Source: Ganoderma boninense
Taxonomy: Eukaryota > Basidiomycota > Agaricomycetes > Polyporales > Polyporaceae
Direction of reading: 5' to 3'
Length of the DNA stretch: 64,000 bases
NCBI GenBank assembly: GCA_002900995.3
Contig: CM035314.1
Coordinates: forward strand, 651,252 to 715,251
Positions 24,154-35,188 of the stretch are shown piece by piece. A program made the translations under genes and the position numbers. Within the stretch, counting starts at the first letter, position 1. The number at the start of each line of letters is the position of its first letter. The notes under the pieces were generated by a model. That model was given only the letters and a program-made list of their open reading frames with translations, had not been told where the DNA came from and made no database searches.

Positions 24154-24925
24154 TCAGAGCTTCGCGGCCAGCACCTCCGTCGTGATCACCTCGGGAGCCT
24201 CCTCCAGAAGCGTATCCACGTTCGCAAACAGAGCAGCAGCAACCTTCCCCTTCAGGTGCGCATCCAGACCTCCCTGCGTCGCGAAGAAGTCCACGATCCC
24301 GAATACGTTCGTGCCAGGGAATTCAATCGCGTACCACACTGGCGTTTCGGGCTCGTCTTCGACAAGGGGGAGCGCACTCTGCACAACCTTCGTCAATTCC
24401 CTTCGAACCCCGTGTGAGGATACACAAACGCACCTTGAGGAACTCCCGGACAGCGGAAATCTGATCAGGCTTCGCCTTCACCAGCACCCTCAGCCCCACC
24501 ATCAACCCCTTCTTCGGATCGCTCTCGACACCAGCCAGCTGCGGCTTGATCTTGCTCGCCAGCAGGTTGTAGTTCGTCGCCGCCAGGTCAGGGACGGTCG
24601 CGAGCAGCGTGTCCGCGTTGGCGAAGAGCGCCTTGGCGACCTCGCCGGTGATGTGTGCCTGCCGCCCGCTCTCGACTGCGTAGGTGTCGAAGATGGCGTA
24701 GTTGGGCTCGGGGGTGTTGTACTTGAGTGCGAACCACTGGAGGGTGCCGGGCTCCTGGTCGCCGGAGAGGAGGCTGTAGCCGGTGAGGAGGAATTGGCCG
24801 AGTGCGTCGCCCTGGTCGGGCTTGGCTTTGAGAGGGACGAGCTGGCCGATCGTGGCTGCATGCAGTATAACGTCAGTCTTTATCCTGGTATCCATAGAAT
24901 CGGGATACTTGCGATGGAGGGACAT
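24154..24925 (-). CDS. Two-domain antibiotic biosynthesis monooxygenase (ABM)-like protein
   Basis: Three exons: 24925-24913, 24855-24434, 24378-24154 (219 aa). Exon 1 is only 13 bases (MSLH plus one base) and intron 1 uses a GC donor (GCAAGT at 24,912-24,907); this is the only splicing that joins the ATG to the conserved frame without extra residues. The protein contains two tandem halves of the dimeric alpha-beta barrel ABM type: residues about 5-100 (VPLKAKPDQ, SLQWFALKY-type strand, NYAIFDTY, HITGEVAKALFANADTLL) and 120-219 (RVLVKAKPDQ, WYAIEF, FGIVDFFATQ, HLKGKVAAALFANVDTLL). The repeat is obvious by eye. Such proteins are small cytosolic heme- or cofactor-free monooxygenases or stress-related; no specific substrate can be given. 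Confidence 0.82.
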
Positions 24926-25349
24926 GGTTTATTGAGAGAGAGAGAAGAGTTGGTGTCTGGAGAGGCTGTTGAAGATGATCCCTTCGAGAGCGTCCAGTGG
25001 GTATATGTACCCACAGCCATCTCCCACGAAGATAGCTGCTGATGGAGGTCCTTCTCGTGCACGCCACCAGGCGTGGTGGCAGTGGCACTGTGAGAGTACC
25101 CTCCTTTGTCACTTCTCCGTTGTCTCCTCCGGCATTGACAAACAGTTTGGAAGGAGCAAAGGCGACAGAGGTTCGGGCAGCCCTCGGTGTCGTCGCCAAA
25201 GGGGATTAATCTGCATCAGAATCAAATCCAGTGTAAAACCGGTCAACCCCAGCAGCGAGCCCCACCCGCTCAGACTCTTCCTTCCCTCTTCCTGTACTCA
25301 GAGTTACTCAGCTGCCCTTGCGCCACTCCCGCCACGCACGTCGTAGAAG
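24926..25349. promoter_or_regulatory. Divergent intergenic region, ABM gene and LRR gene
   Basis: 424 bp between two divergently oriented start codons, so it must contain both promoters. An AT-type palindrome reading GGGTATATGTACCC occurs near 25,000-25,013, 75-90 bases upstream of the ABM ATG. Confidence 0.4.
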
Positions 25350-26570
25350 ATGGGCAGGCTCCCTAGCGCACTGGCCCAAGCTCTTCCAAGCTCCGCAGAA
25401 GTCGAATCTGGGCCCCTCGTTCTCACAGTGGCCGTCCCGGATACCCCCGGACATGAGAACGACGTCGTCGCCCTGAGAAACGTCCGGCTCGAGAACATCC
25501 CACACTTCGCTGCCTTCGTGGCGTCGCTCTCAGCCGCGGGCGTGAGCCACAAGCCCGTCAGTCTGCGGTACATCCAGGGGTCCCAGACCGTCGTCCTCTC
25601 GCACGTCGAGTGTCGCCTGCAAGACGTCGCCCACCTTCCGCTCCTGCAGCAGCTGTGCACCCAGTACGCCCCGCTCACGAGCCTGCTCCTCGACCTGCCC
25701 TGGTTCGGCGCGGACCCGCTCCCCGAGCTCGCAGCCCCGACGCTCACCCGGCTGACGCTCACCCGGCTGACGCTCCGCGGCGGGCTGCCCTACGCCTACC
25801 AATTCCTCGTCGCGCTCCACGCGCCCGCGCTGCAGCGCCTCGCCGTCAAGTTCCACCGCTCGCTCTGCGACGTCCTCGGCAACCCAGAGGACCCGACCCT
25901 CGACCACGCCTACACGCTCGCGCTCTCCGCGCAGCGCCTCCCGGCCCTGCGCGCGGCCCGGTTCGAGGAGACGGAGGAGGTCCCGCGCTACTCGGAGGTC
26001 GCGCTCGGGTGCGCGCTCCGCCCGCTGCTGAGCCTCGCGGCGCTCGAGGACGTCGAGCTGCGCCTGCGCGCGTCCGCGATGTGGGTGAGCGACGCGGACG
26101 CGGCCGTCGTCGCGCGCGCGTGGCCGAACCTCCGCCGGCTCGTCCTGCGCAGCGTGCAGGTGTCGCGCCGGCTGCCGACGCTCGACGCGCTCGTGCACCT
26201 CGAGGCGGGCTGCGCGAACCTCGAGGAGCTCTTCTTGCCCCGGTTGGACCTCGCGCGGGCGAGCGTGAGTAAGGACCAAGTCGCCCTGGGCCGGTCTCCG
26301 GATGACAGCGGGGATGTGATGTCCGCAAGCGGAATGGTCCAGTGCGAATGGGGACACCCCTTGCGGTCTCTCCGAGTCGGGTGCCAGACGCGCAAGACGA
26401 TCACGCAGGAGCAGGCCATTGCGGTCGGGCGCCGGATCGACGAGCTGTTCCCGAATCTCGAACTGGATTTGCAGTTCATGTCAGCGGCGAGCGCCGAGTT
26501 GTACATGAGCGACTGGTATATGATATGGACGGGAATCGTCAGCGCGAAGTACGAAGTGAGCCCCTTGTAG
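25350..26570 (+). CDS. Leucine-rich F-box-like protein, single exon
   Basis: Uninterrupted 406-codon frame, starts MGRLPSALAQ, very GC-rich third positions. It has no clear N-terminal F-box, but the body shows irregular leucine-rich repeats of the fungal F-box/LRR type (LTSLLLDLPWF, LTRLTLTRLTL, LAALEDVELRL, LRRLVLRSVQ, LEELFLPRLDL) and a C-terminal aromatic block (YMSDWYMIW). Such proteins usually serve as substrate adaptors of SCF ubiquitin ligases; without a visible F-box this is only a resemblance. A 15 bp tandem duplication at 25,743-25,772 creates LTRLTLTRLTL. Lacking introns is unusual beside its intron-rich neighbours. Confidence 0.75.
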   Translation: MGRLPSALAQALPSSAEVESGPLVLTVAVPDTPGHENDVVALRNVRLENIPHFAAFVASLSAAGVSHKPVSLRYIQGSQTVVLSHVECRLQDVAHLPLLQQLCTQYAPLTSLLLDLPWFGADPLPELAAPTLTRLTLTRLTLRGGLPYAYQFLVALHAPALQRLAVKFHRSLCDVLGNPEDPTLDHAYTLALSAQRLPALRAARFEETEEVPRYSEVALGCALRPLLSLAALEDVELRLRASAMWVSDADAAVVARAWPNLRRLVLRSVQVSRRLPTLDALVHLEAGCANLEELFLPRLDLARASVSKDQVALGRSPDDSGDVMSASGMVQCEWGHPLRSLRVGCQTRKTITQEQAIAVGRRIDELFPNLELDLQFMSAASAELYMSDWYMIWTGIVSAKYEVSPL

Positions 26571-26905
26571 ATAGCAAGAGAGAATGAATATGTACTTACG
26601 GGTTTGGTCTTGATTTCGCTCACAACCTTCTTGCATTTATATTTGGATGGTCCTCGGATTGACTCACCTGTGACACGGAGACAATCGGGGAACTATTTCC
26701 TGGGGAAGGAAGTCATAACAGCCGGCGAGTGACGAGGACGGAACGCACTTTGTTATGTGGTCAGCTGCAGGCTGGTCGGATCAGCGAAGACATGCAAGAA
26801 ACAGCATATTGTATATGACTCTACAAATGTTCAACAATGTCAGAGTCCAATTCCGTATTCATGGCCCAAGTCCGTCGTGTTCAAGTCTTCACGTATCACC
26901 ATCGT
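26571..26905. other. Short intergenic between LRR gene and Mad1
   Basis: 3' flanks of two converging genes; nothing else seen. Confidence 0.5.
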
Positions 26906-29399
26906 CTACTGCTGGTGCTCCAGCTCCCGCTTGCGCTTGTCGTAGCACTCCAGCGTGACGCTCGCCAGGAAGCCTGGGATGCACCCCTGCTCCTCGATCC
27001 AGTACCGCATGAGCTGCGGCAGGTCCTCCGGACCGCCCTCACCCTGCTCGATCAGCTGCATCTTGCCGCCGTTCTGGGAGTCGGTCGGCTTGAAGACGAA
27101 TGCGGCGTTCAGGTCGAACTGCGACGTGACCCGCACGCCGCCATTGGGGTAGAACACGAGCTTCACGCCGAGGATGGAGGCAGTCGCCTCCCGGAACTCT
27201 TCGCCCTTCTTTCGGAATATCTGGTAAGCCAGGAGACGCGGGGTCAGTGTCTGTCAAGCGCACGATGCGGGAGGCAGAGAGCGGGACAGACCTCCTGCAG
27301 GCGTTGGAGCCGCTTGTCCTTCGCCTTCAGCTCCTGCTCGAGCTTCAGCATCTCGGCGCGCACGCCCTCATAGCTTTCGCGCGGCACTAGATCCTCCTTG
27401 CTTGTACTCTGCCCCAAGCCGCGTATGCCGCTCTCCTCGAGCTCCTTCAGCCGCTTGAGAAGTGCGTCGTTCTCACCCTTGAGACGATCCATCGCGGCCT
27501 TGCTGAGGTCCTCCCACTGCTGCGCGGGGTTGTCGCGGAGTGAAAGGACGCGGACCCCAGGAGGCAAGTGGCGGCCTGCGCCGATCTCACCGCGAAGCTC
27601 GAAGAGCGTCTGCTCAAGCTCTTCTATCTGCTCGAGCTGCTTCTCGCCTTCGGACTCGGCCTCCTTCAACGCTATTGACCCGGCGGTGAGACGTCGTAGA
27701 AACGGAGTAGACTGAAATCAGGCACGAACCTTGCTCCGCTTCTTCTTTCGCGACGCGCTCCTGCTCTAGCTCGGTTAGGAGCTGCTGCTTCGCCTGCAGG
27801 TCCTCTGCAACGACAGGGTGCTCGCGTGCGTGCTTCAGCTCGCTCTCAAGCGCCAACACGACCCCTTTGTAATCCTTGACCAAAGCCTCGAGTTGCCGGA
27901 ACGACTTCGAGGCATCGTCGTCTACCTGGACATCGCCGTTGGCAGCACTCTCCGCGTTGAAGCTCGCCTACAGGAAGGGGTATGCATAAGGTCGGTGGTG
28001 GGGAGTCTCGCTGTCGACGACACTTACCACCATCGCTTGCAGGAAGCTAATTTCTCGCTCGGAGAGGGCAACCTTATACTCACTACGTGCAGCCCTCTCC
28101 TTGAAGTCACGAACCTCATGGCGTAGGCTCTTGACCGTTTCCTGGAGTTGGGTTTCGCGCGCTTGGAGTTCGGAGATCATTTGGTCACGATGCCGAAGGA
28201 GCGCGATGTTGGAACCATGCTCTTCCATCAGCTTTGCATGTGTAAGGCGTAGATTCGACAGGCTCTGCGTGACTGAAACCGGGGTCTTGGACGGAGTGGC
28301 GGGTTGGGCGGTGGAAGCCCTGGGGGCGCATAAGCGATGTGGCGGAAGCGAGACAAGGAACACGCACCATTCTTCCCTCTCCTTCCTCGCCGCATCCAAC
28401 TCTGCCTCCAACTTCACAACCTGCTCGCGTAGCTCTTCTGTGCCATGCAACTTCCGCTCTAAGTCGCGCTTCTGCTCCTTGAGCACCTCGACGCTCGTCT
28501 GCTTTTCATGTAAGACATTAAGCTCAGCCGTCATCTTTGTATTGGCGCTCTCCAGCTGACGCATGTATTTGGCTTGTCGATGGAGCTCTTCTCGAACGAC
28601 CGTCCAGTCCTCGTCCTGACTCGGGTTAAGCGTCACGCTGTCTTGCGCAGCATTAAGTTCGTCGAACTGAGCCTGAAGCTCATCGAACGCGCGTGCACGC
28701 TCTTCTGCCAGATGTCGGAACTCATCCAGTTGTTTTTCGAGGAGAGAGACCTGGCGGGTGAGGGTGGTGACTTGAGACTTCTGGCTCGAGATGGTTTGAG
28801 ACGTGCTGCGTGAGAGGGTGGAGTGTTCATCTTCAAGATCGACGTGTTGGTCTCGCAATGCCGTGAGCTGAGCGCGGAGGGAACGGAGCTCGATGTCTGC
28901 CTTCCTCTGGAAATGCTTCATTAACTACGAGCATGATGGCGATAGAAGCAATACGCACCTTCGCGTCGAGGGCCTCCTCCTGTTCCCGTTCCTTCTCCTC
29001 TCGCTCCTCCTTCTCGCGTTCCGCCAGCCATCTCCGGTCGCCCTCGAGCCTCTCGATCAACAGGTCTTTCTCCCGCAGCTTCGACTCCAACTCGAGCTTT
29101 GTCGTCTGCGCCGCAGCAAGCTGCCTCTCGAGTGATGCATGGGCCAAATGAGAAGAGAAGGCCTGGGTGCGCTGCTGTCGTTTCGCAGTGGATAGCTGGG
29201 GGTCTGGCATCGTGGGGGATGATGAGTGCTATTGTCCCGGTCCTCGTGTTCGCCGGGTCCCCGCTGATCTATGTCATTACTCACCGCGCTCGAGCTCCGC
29301 AGCGAGAGAGTCACGCTTGATGGCACTACTCCGGGGAATAGAGGATATGAAGCGGCTGGACGAGTTGACTGGTGTCGAGAACTTGTCGCCGTGGCTCAT
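26906..29399 (-). CDS. MAD1: Spindle assembly checkpoint protein Mad1
   Basis: Seven exons: 29399-29285, 29203-28959, 28906-28368, 28319-28028, 27967-27730, 27671-27292, 27220-26906 (707 aa); all phases agree. Residues about 40-600 are near-continuous coiled coil (heptads rich in Leu, Glu, Gln, Arg). The last about 100 residues form the Mad1 C-terminal (RWD-like) domain: FRKKGEEFREATASILGVKL, then FYPNGGVRVTS, then a terminal IPGFLASVTLECYDKRKREL. The N-terminus (MSHGDKFSTPV, Ser/Pro-rich) precedes the coil. Mad1 binds Mad2 at unattached kinetochores and catalyses formation of the checkpoint complex that inhibits APC/C-Cdc20. Length matches fungal Mad1. Intron 3 (28,367-28,320) is a multiple of three without stops, so retention would add 16 residues. 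Start: the ATG at 29,399 rather than the in-frame-looking ATG at 29,210, because splicing 29,284-29,204 gives a continuous N-terminus. Confidence 0.9.
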
Positions 29400-29537
29400 C
29401 GTGGCGGAGGAACAAGGCGCAGCACCGGCGCGTGAGGTCAGAACGAGAGGCGCGTCGCCGGCGCCAACAGCTGTTTTCTTCCACCGCAGTCCACGTTCTC
29501 GTCCAGGCCGTATCATTCCCCATCCTCCCGCCGCACC
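29400..29537. promoter_or_regulatory. Bidirectional promoter, MAD1 / DUF262 gene
   Basis: Only 138 bp separate the start codons of two divergent genes, so both promoters must overlap here. No TATA box is seen on either strand. Confidence 0.6.
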
Positions 29538-31769
29538 ATGAGCTCGGGTTCTGAACTTACAGACGTCGACGATGACGATGAGTTGTCCTACGGCACTCCA
29601 GCCAAGTCGAAGACAAAGGGCAAGGGGAAAGGAAGCGCGTCCGACGGTGGCTACAAGATTCGCGGTGCACTGAGACCCCCTCGAGCAACAACATACACCT
29701 GTCAATCCCTATACGGTGCGCATATACACTACTTACTGTCTTGCAGCTCTCTCAACATCGTTAACAGACCAGATTCATGGACAAGACATCGACCTACAGC
29801 CCGAATACCAGCGCGGTAGGCCATCCATGTCTAGGAGCTAAATCTTCACCCTTACGCGGCCGGTTATAGATGTTGTGTGGCCTGAGAAGAAGCAAATTGG
29901 TGAGTCCTTAGACTTATATTTGCGGTCGCGAGAGCTAAATTATCGTCTAGGCCTCATAGACTCCATCTTCCGCAATTTCTACATCCCACCAGTCATCTTC
30001 GGTATGGCCCAACATCTCCTGTCGTACCATCTTCTAAAAGTTTCACCACAGTCGTGAATGCCATGGACGATGGGGGAGAGCGCCGCGTGTGCGTAGACGG
30101 AAAGCAGCGTTTGACTTCAATCTACAGGTGCGTCTCGGGCTACCGCTTCGAGGGTGCGCGAGCTGACACCGCTACGTTGTCCTCAAGGTTCATAGGTGGT
30201 GAAGTAAGTGTGTGCGGGTCTTCCCAGCGAATGCGGTGTTGACTCGTTGGTCGTTGACAGATTCCCTGTAAGTACCGCAGTGTCAATTACGCGGGTTGTG
30301 GACTGATCCAGGTGCCTACCTCATGCTCTCAGTCAAAGACGCGTGCGTTTACTTTCAACATGACTATGCACCAACAATGTTGACCCTATTCTATCAGCTT
30401 CACAGGGGAGAGATTCGTTTTCAAGGATACCGGGAAGATCAAAGCCCAAATCCTGCCAGACAGGTATAGGAAACTATTCCTGAACAAGCAGATTGTACGT
30501 CATTCGGATCGTGAGGGTGGCGGCGCCGTCTGACGGCATCCTTGCCAGGTCTGCATGGAGTACACAGACATCACTCCTGACAATGAGCGAGAGATCTTCC
30601 AGGTAAGTTTTGTTGCGAAGTCGTGTATCACTTTGGTAACGCTCCTGTTCAGAGGGTGCAACTGGGCATGGCGCTTACACCAGCAGGTTTGACGTTGCCT
30701 TCAATCTACCACAGCCACATGCTGAAGGGTATCCACAGAAAAGCTGCAGGCTATCTCCGGTGGCCAGGCAGACTTTATCAGGACGTTGCTCGACACATAC
30801 GTCAACGATGAACTCTCGAACAGCATCCCATGGGACACTAGTCGTGCCAACGACTTCCGTGGCTTGGCAACGGCCGTGTACACTATGTCCAGGTGGCCGA
30901 AAGTGACTACCCTCCCATCGCTCGCGGTAATCGAGGCGTGGCTGCAGGAACCCGACGAGCTCGACGAGGACTTCTGCGAGGACGTGCACAACACCTATCG
31001 TATATTCTGCGCCCTGGCGAAGGACCCGATCCTCAACAAGCCCTTGTGGCTTACTGGGGTCAAGAAGGTAGCGCCGGTGGAGGTCATGGGCATCACTATC
31101 CTGATCCACGCCAACAAACTCAAGTTGACCATGGCACAACTCTCCGAAGCTGTTGGGCTTATGCGAAAAGACGTCCGGAAGAACGAAAAGGATATTCGGC
31201 AGAACACGCGGACAATGAAGATCATTCTCGCGTTCATAAAGGAGCTAAAGGCTGACAAGCTAAAACCTGACCCTACGTCGCCCGTAGCCTTCGACTACCA
31301 TGCCGTGGATTCCAAGACAAAAGTGAAGCGGAAGAAGGTTGCCAATTCGCCTTCCGAAGACGGTAAGTTATAAACTCAGGTCCTGAAGAATCGTGACCTC
31401 ATCGACTCTATCTTGATGCATTCCGCTTCCCCAGAAAAACGCCCTGCACCGACGATACGCATTCCTGCAGCTACATCCCGACCTTCGGCCTCAACTTCTG
31501 CAGCCAATACTCCACCAGTACCCACTCCTGCCCCTGTTCGCGCACCCCCAAGTGCGCCCTCTGCCCTCCGCGTGAACGGAGCTGGCCTTCCACCCCGTCC
31601 TACAACCACTGCCGCTCCGCCTACGCAGATGTTTACCCAGCACACCAACTCCCTCAGCGACAACCTTATGGCCCGCGTAACGAATCAGTCGTATGACGCT
31701 AGCCGGGATCCTCGAAATCCAGCGTATCAGTCACCGAACGGCGCTGGTTCGACGTGGGCACGACGATGA
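29538..31769 (+). CDS. DUF262 (GmrSD N-terminal-type) domain protein
   Basis: Thirteen exons: 29538-29715, 29768-29815, 29870-29899, 29951-30001, 30052-30127, 30188-30203, 30261-30267, 30312-30342, 30398-30494, 30549-30602, 30653-30686, 30739-31362, 31435-31769 (526 aa). Exon 7 is a 7 bp micro-exon required by phase. The DUF262 core is clear: IDLQPEYQRDVVW near residue 70, then VCVDGKQRLTSIYRF (the DGQQR-type nucleotide-binding motif) near 125, followed by FTGERFVF and MEYTDITPDNEREIFQRVQLG. In bacteria this domain is the NTP-dependent part of GmrSD type IV restriction enzymes; the partner DUF1556 nuclease domain is not present here. Fungal stand-alone versions have no assigned role. The C-terminal 120 residues are Pro/Ala/Ser/Thr-rich and probably disordered. 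The N-terminus is acidic then Lys/Gly-rich. Confidence 0.85.
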
Positions 31770-32032
31770 CCGTCCAAACATCTGCATACGTCTTGTGTCA
31801 AGTACGTTCTATGCTTTCCAAGCTCGTCCCCTGTCTTACAACCACTGCGTAGTTATGTTGTAATATGCTTTCGTACACGCCACCTTGGACTATAATGTAT
31901 TAGAATACCATCCTCTGCTCGCCAACCTACATAAGTTGTTGAAGCGAAAGGGCAAAAAGTGTGAAGTGCGAAAAAAAACACGAAGTGTGGTGCTGGCAAG
32001 TGTCCTTTCACAAAACGAAAACGAACCACATA

Positions 32033-33661
32033 CTAACTTGATGCGTAGCTCTCCCGCCACCAACTTCCTTGGAAGCGCAGCTGCAGCCCTGTGACGTCCC
32101 GAATGCGCCGCAAGATCGTCGTGAGCGGCGTAACGAGTCCATACGGCCCCCGCTCCGGCGCCGCATACAACATCGCCAGCGGCACCGTGACCGCGTCGCC
32201 CTCGCGCGCGGTGGTGATGAGCGCCCCCGCGTCCCCGCGCGCGGCGAACTTGATGCTCTTCGTGTCAGGGGCGGGGAAGACGGCCCACTCGCGCGCGATG
32301 TAGCCCCCAATGATGACGCTCGCAGGCGCGCCGTTCACGACGCCGTCGCGACACGGCCCGAGCGGCCGCTCGACGTTCGGGTCGCGGACGTGCATCGAGA
32401 CGGGCGCGCCGCGCTGGAGCGTGCCGGGCAGCGCGTGCATCGTGAGCGGGTTGTCGGCCGCCTTGCGCGCCATGCGCAGGAGCGTCCAGGAGAGGAGGTG
32501 CGTGTGCTCGTCTGTGCTGCTGCTTTTTGTGGGCCGGTGGTGCGAGGGCGAGAGGTGGAGCTGGGAGGACGACCCGGCGCCGCGTCTGCCGTGCTCTGAG
32601 CCTGGCGCGAAGTCAGTCGTCAGTCTTCCTGTCTGCAGGCGCGGGAACGGGAGGTGGGGAAGGCAGAACTCACTGCTGCAAGGGCGGATGAGCGCCTCCG
32701 CCGCGCAGGCATGCCCGACGTCGTACTCTTGTGGGCGTGTGATGGAGTCGATGAGTCGCTGGTACTCGGCTTCCTGCTGCTGCAGTCGCTTCTGGAGAGC
32801 CATCGAGGGCCCCTCCTGGACCGTCCTGCGCAGCTCCGCCTGCATCCTCTCCCTCTCAAGCTGCGAGGCCCTGATCGCCTCCTCGACGATCCTCACAGCT
32901 GGATTTGACAATGGGCGGCCCAGACATTGAGTAGCAGCCTGCGAGCTCCGGACGCGCTTCTGGTGCCGCTCGCGCGGCTTCAGTCTTGAGTGCAGCGCGA
33001 AGCCAGCGTGGGGCACGACGGCCTGGCCCGCGGTCAGCGCGAACAGCGCGCTGTCGTCGTCGACTGAATGGAGGTAGCCCCCGAACGTCAGCGCGCGCTG
33101 GGTGGTCTGGCAGAAGAGCGGGTCCCCGGGCTCGACGCGGTCGGGGACGGTGACCTTGTCGGGGCTGTACATGTCGAAGCTCGTCGCGTTCGTGAGGGGC
33201 TCGCCGATGTAGAGATGGACGGGGACGGCGCTCTGCATCATGTGCACCATCTCGAGCACCTCGACGTTGAGCATCGTCGCGTGCAGCACGACGCCCGCCG
33301 TCTTGCCCGCGCGCAGCGCGTCGCGGTGCACGCACGGCACGAGCGTCGCGCGGCACCCACTGATCTGCAGCAGCGAGTGCGCGATCTTGCTCAGCGCGAG
33401 CTCGGCCGCGGGCAGGGCGGGGTGGTCGGGCCCGATCGCCTCGTACCGCACGCGGACGGAGCGATGGTTTGGGTTGTGGATGAACCTGAGGAAGAGAAGC
33501 GTCAGCCAGTGAGCGAGGCTCGTTCTCATCCCTCTTGACTTCTTCTGGGACGATGGGTGCGCGAGAAGGGAACGAGGCGTGGATGGAGAGACGTACCAGT
33601 TATGGCCAAGTTCTATGAGCTCATCCTGGGTGCTGTTCGAGCGCGCACGCGAGGAAGGCAT
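32033..33661 (-). CDS. Trypsin-fold protein with substituted catalytic triad (putative pseudoprotease)
   Basis: Three exons: 33661-33597, 33485-32674, 32601-32033 (481 aa). Both introns are in frame without stops, so a longer unspliced frame also exists, but GTACGT..CTCAG and GTGAGT..GCCAG are good signals. The layout resembles fungal trypsin-like proteins: a segment LFALTAGQAVVP where the His motif (TAGH) is expected, AREWAVF where DWA is expected, and ARGDAGALI where GDSGA is expected, then a C-terminal GLVTPLTTILRRIRDVTGL typical of these proteins. Thus His is Gln, Asp is Glu and Ser is Ala. A coiled Glu/Arg/Gln-rich segment (about residues 250-300) interrupts the fold. No signal peptide. 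Fold assignment is by motif only; proteolytic activity is not expected. Confidence 0.65.
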   Translation of the reverse strand: MPSSRARSNSTQDELIELGHNWYVSPSTPRSLLAHPSSQKKSRGMRTSLAHWLTLLFLRFIHNPNHRSVRVRYEAIGPDHPALPAAELALSKIAHSLLQISGCRATLVPCVHRDALRAGKTAGVVLHATMLNVEVLEMVHMMQSAVPVHLYIGEPLTNATSFDMYSPDKVTVPDRVEPGDPLFCQTTQRALTFGGYLHSVDDDSALFALTAGQAVVPHAGFALHSRLKPRERHQKRVRSSQAATQCLGRPLSNPAVRIVEEAIRASQLERERMQAELRRTVQEGPSMALQKRLQQQEAEYQRLIDSITRPQEYDVGHACAAEALIRPCSSEFCLPHLPFPRLQTGRLTTDFAPGSEHGRRGAGSSSQLHLSPSHHRPTKSSSTDEHTHLLSWTLLRMARKAADNPLTMHALPGTLQRGAPVSMHVRDPNVERPLGPCRDGVVNGAPASVIIGGYIAREWAVFPAPDTKSIKFAARGDAGALITTAREGDAVTVPLAMLYAAPERGPYGLVTPLTTILRRIRDVTGLQLRFQGSWWRESYASS

Positions 33662-35188
33662 CGCTTGGGTTGTGTGATGGGCGACGGGCTCGGATGAGGA
33701 AGGGGCGTCGTCGAAGGTCGCAAGCTCGTCCCCCAGGCCTGGCTTTAGTATGTATAAGCCCAGGCATGCGCCTGGGAGAGGGCAGGGGGTGGCGCTTTCG
33801 GGAGGGTGGATCGTAAAGCCGGGCGCAAAGCCTGCATGTCAGCATCAACCCACACCTTTGTCTCGCCGAGAATGGACTAGCTCCGTCCGAGCGTGCGCTG
33901 CGGAGCCCCCGTCCGCGCGATCTGTGATCTGCGGATCGGGCGTTGAGTATCCGTTTTGCTCGAAATGGCAAGAACGGCGAACAAGATCATGCTTCCCGAG
34001 CACCCCGCTCGCGCGCATCCGCCTGGTCGCGCTCGCGTTCCTCTGCGTTCGGGGGCGCAGGGCTCGCGTCGGGGATCGCTGGTATTGTTCTGTGAAACCG
34101 TCGCGCGGGATACCAGATCGCTGGAAACATCCTGCATCAGAGGGGGTGCACCGCCACCGAATCCTTATTGTCTTGCGCTGCCACTTGACCGTAAGGCCCG
34201 CGTTCTAGCTCCCAAGCAAATTCGCGTGGGCTCACCGATTCGAGGAGCTGGGAATGATCCATCATATTGATTGTACTCCCTAAATATCGGTGCGTCCTGC
34301 AATCGGCGACGCCGCCTACCCAGAGGGGTAGGTGCAGTCGACTCGGCGGAGGAGTCACTGTTGACGCTGCTGCCAGTCCGTTTCTGTACGGAACTCCCTT
34401 TCGTGTGGCCTGCTCGGATCAGGTGTCCCGCTGTCGACGATGGCCCCCGCTTATTTGCAGACAATGGGGGGCGGATAATCGAGGGAAAGTCAACTGCGGC
34501 GGCGTGGAGCATGTTGTTCTGCGTGACTCAGGTATGGAAGTGTAATGAGCTCTTCATGTGCGTTCTTCAAGCTTGAAACTTGTAGGTTCGATTGTCCCCT
34601 ATATGTGGAGACCATTCTAAGCTCGGTCATAACGAGTTCGAGCAACTCTTATGTGTCCCGGACCCACCCACTTTTGGCGCCTGAGCGGAACCCCCCTTCA
34701 TGATCGCGTACTCTCCAGGATCGCTCTTGTTATGGGAGCTAGACGCTTCCGGATCTCCGCTCGCTCCCTTCATTTGAGATACATGACGTGCCCTTATTCA
34801 TGATCATGATGAGTCTCCTCATCGTTTACACGTGACCTTGATCTCCCCACCTCCAGGTCTTTTGAATCGCACCCTATCCGCGTAATACACAGCGCAACTG
34901 CTCTGGTAAGCATCGCAAAATACACAAAAGTACATATGTCGCCCTCTCAGGCCACAAATAGCCCCATGCGCGACGATACACCCAGAATAAGAAGTACATC
35001 TATCTATCCATCCATCTTTCTAACTTGCCACCCGATGCCCTTATACACATGTGGGACCCAGTGTCTTGTCAGGACCGCTGTCCACGCATCCCCCTTCGCC
35101 CCCTCCCCCCGAAAAAAAACCGAAAGCGATAAGGCTCCAGAACGTTAACACGCAGCGTCGAAGAGGCAAATCTTGAAACTGCATCTCC
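33662..35188. other. Intergenic 5' of the pseudoprotease gene and 3' of the nuclease gene
   Basis: 1.5 kb with no supported gene on either strand. Reading frames are short and GC-driven. Composition becomes AT-richer from about 34,550 to 35,000. Confidence 0.45.

Noticed and set aside
25530..26357. Long opposite-strand frames over the single-exon LRR gene
   Set aside because: Antisense shadows produced by very high GC at third positions.
27968..28921. MAD1 exons 3 and 4 as a single unspliced exon
   Set aside because: Frame stays open, but the 48 bp segment has clear GTGCGT and CCCCAG signals and encodes no coiled coil, so an intron is more likely; retention cannot be excluded.
34137..34358. 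Minus-strand frame of 73 codons in the 33.7-35.2 kb gap
   Set aside because: No domain, no splice support, no paralogue in the window.
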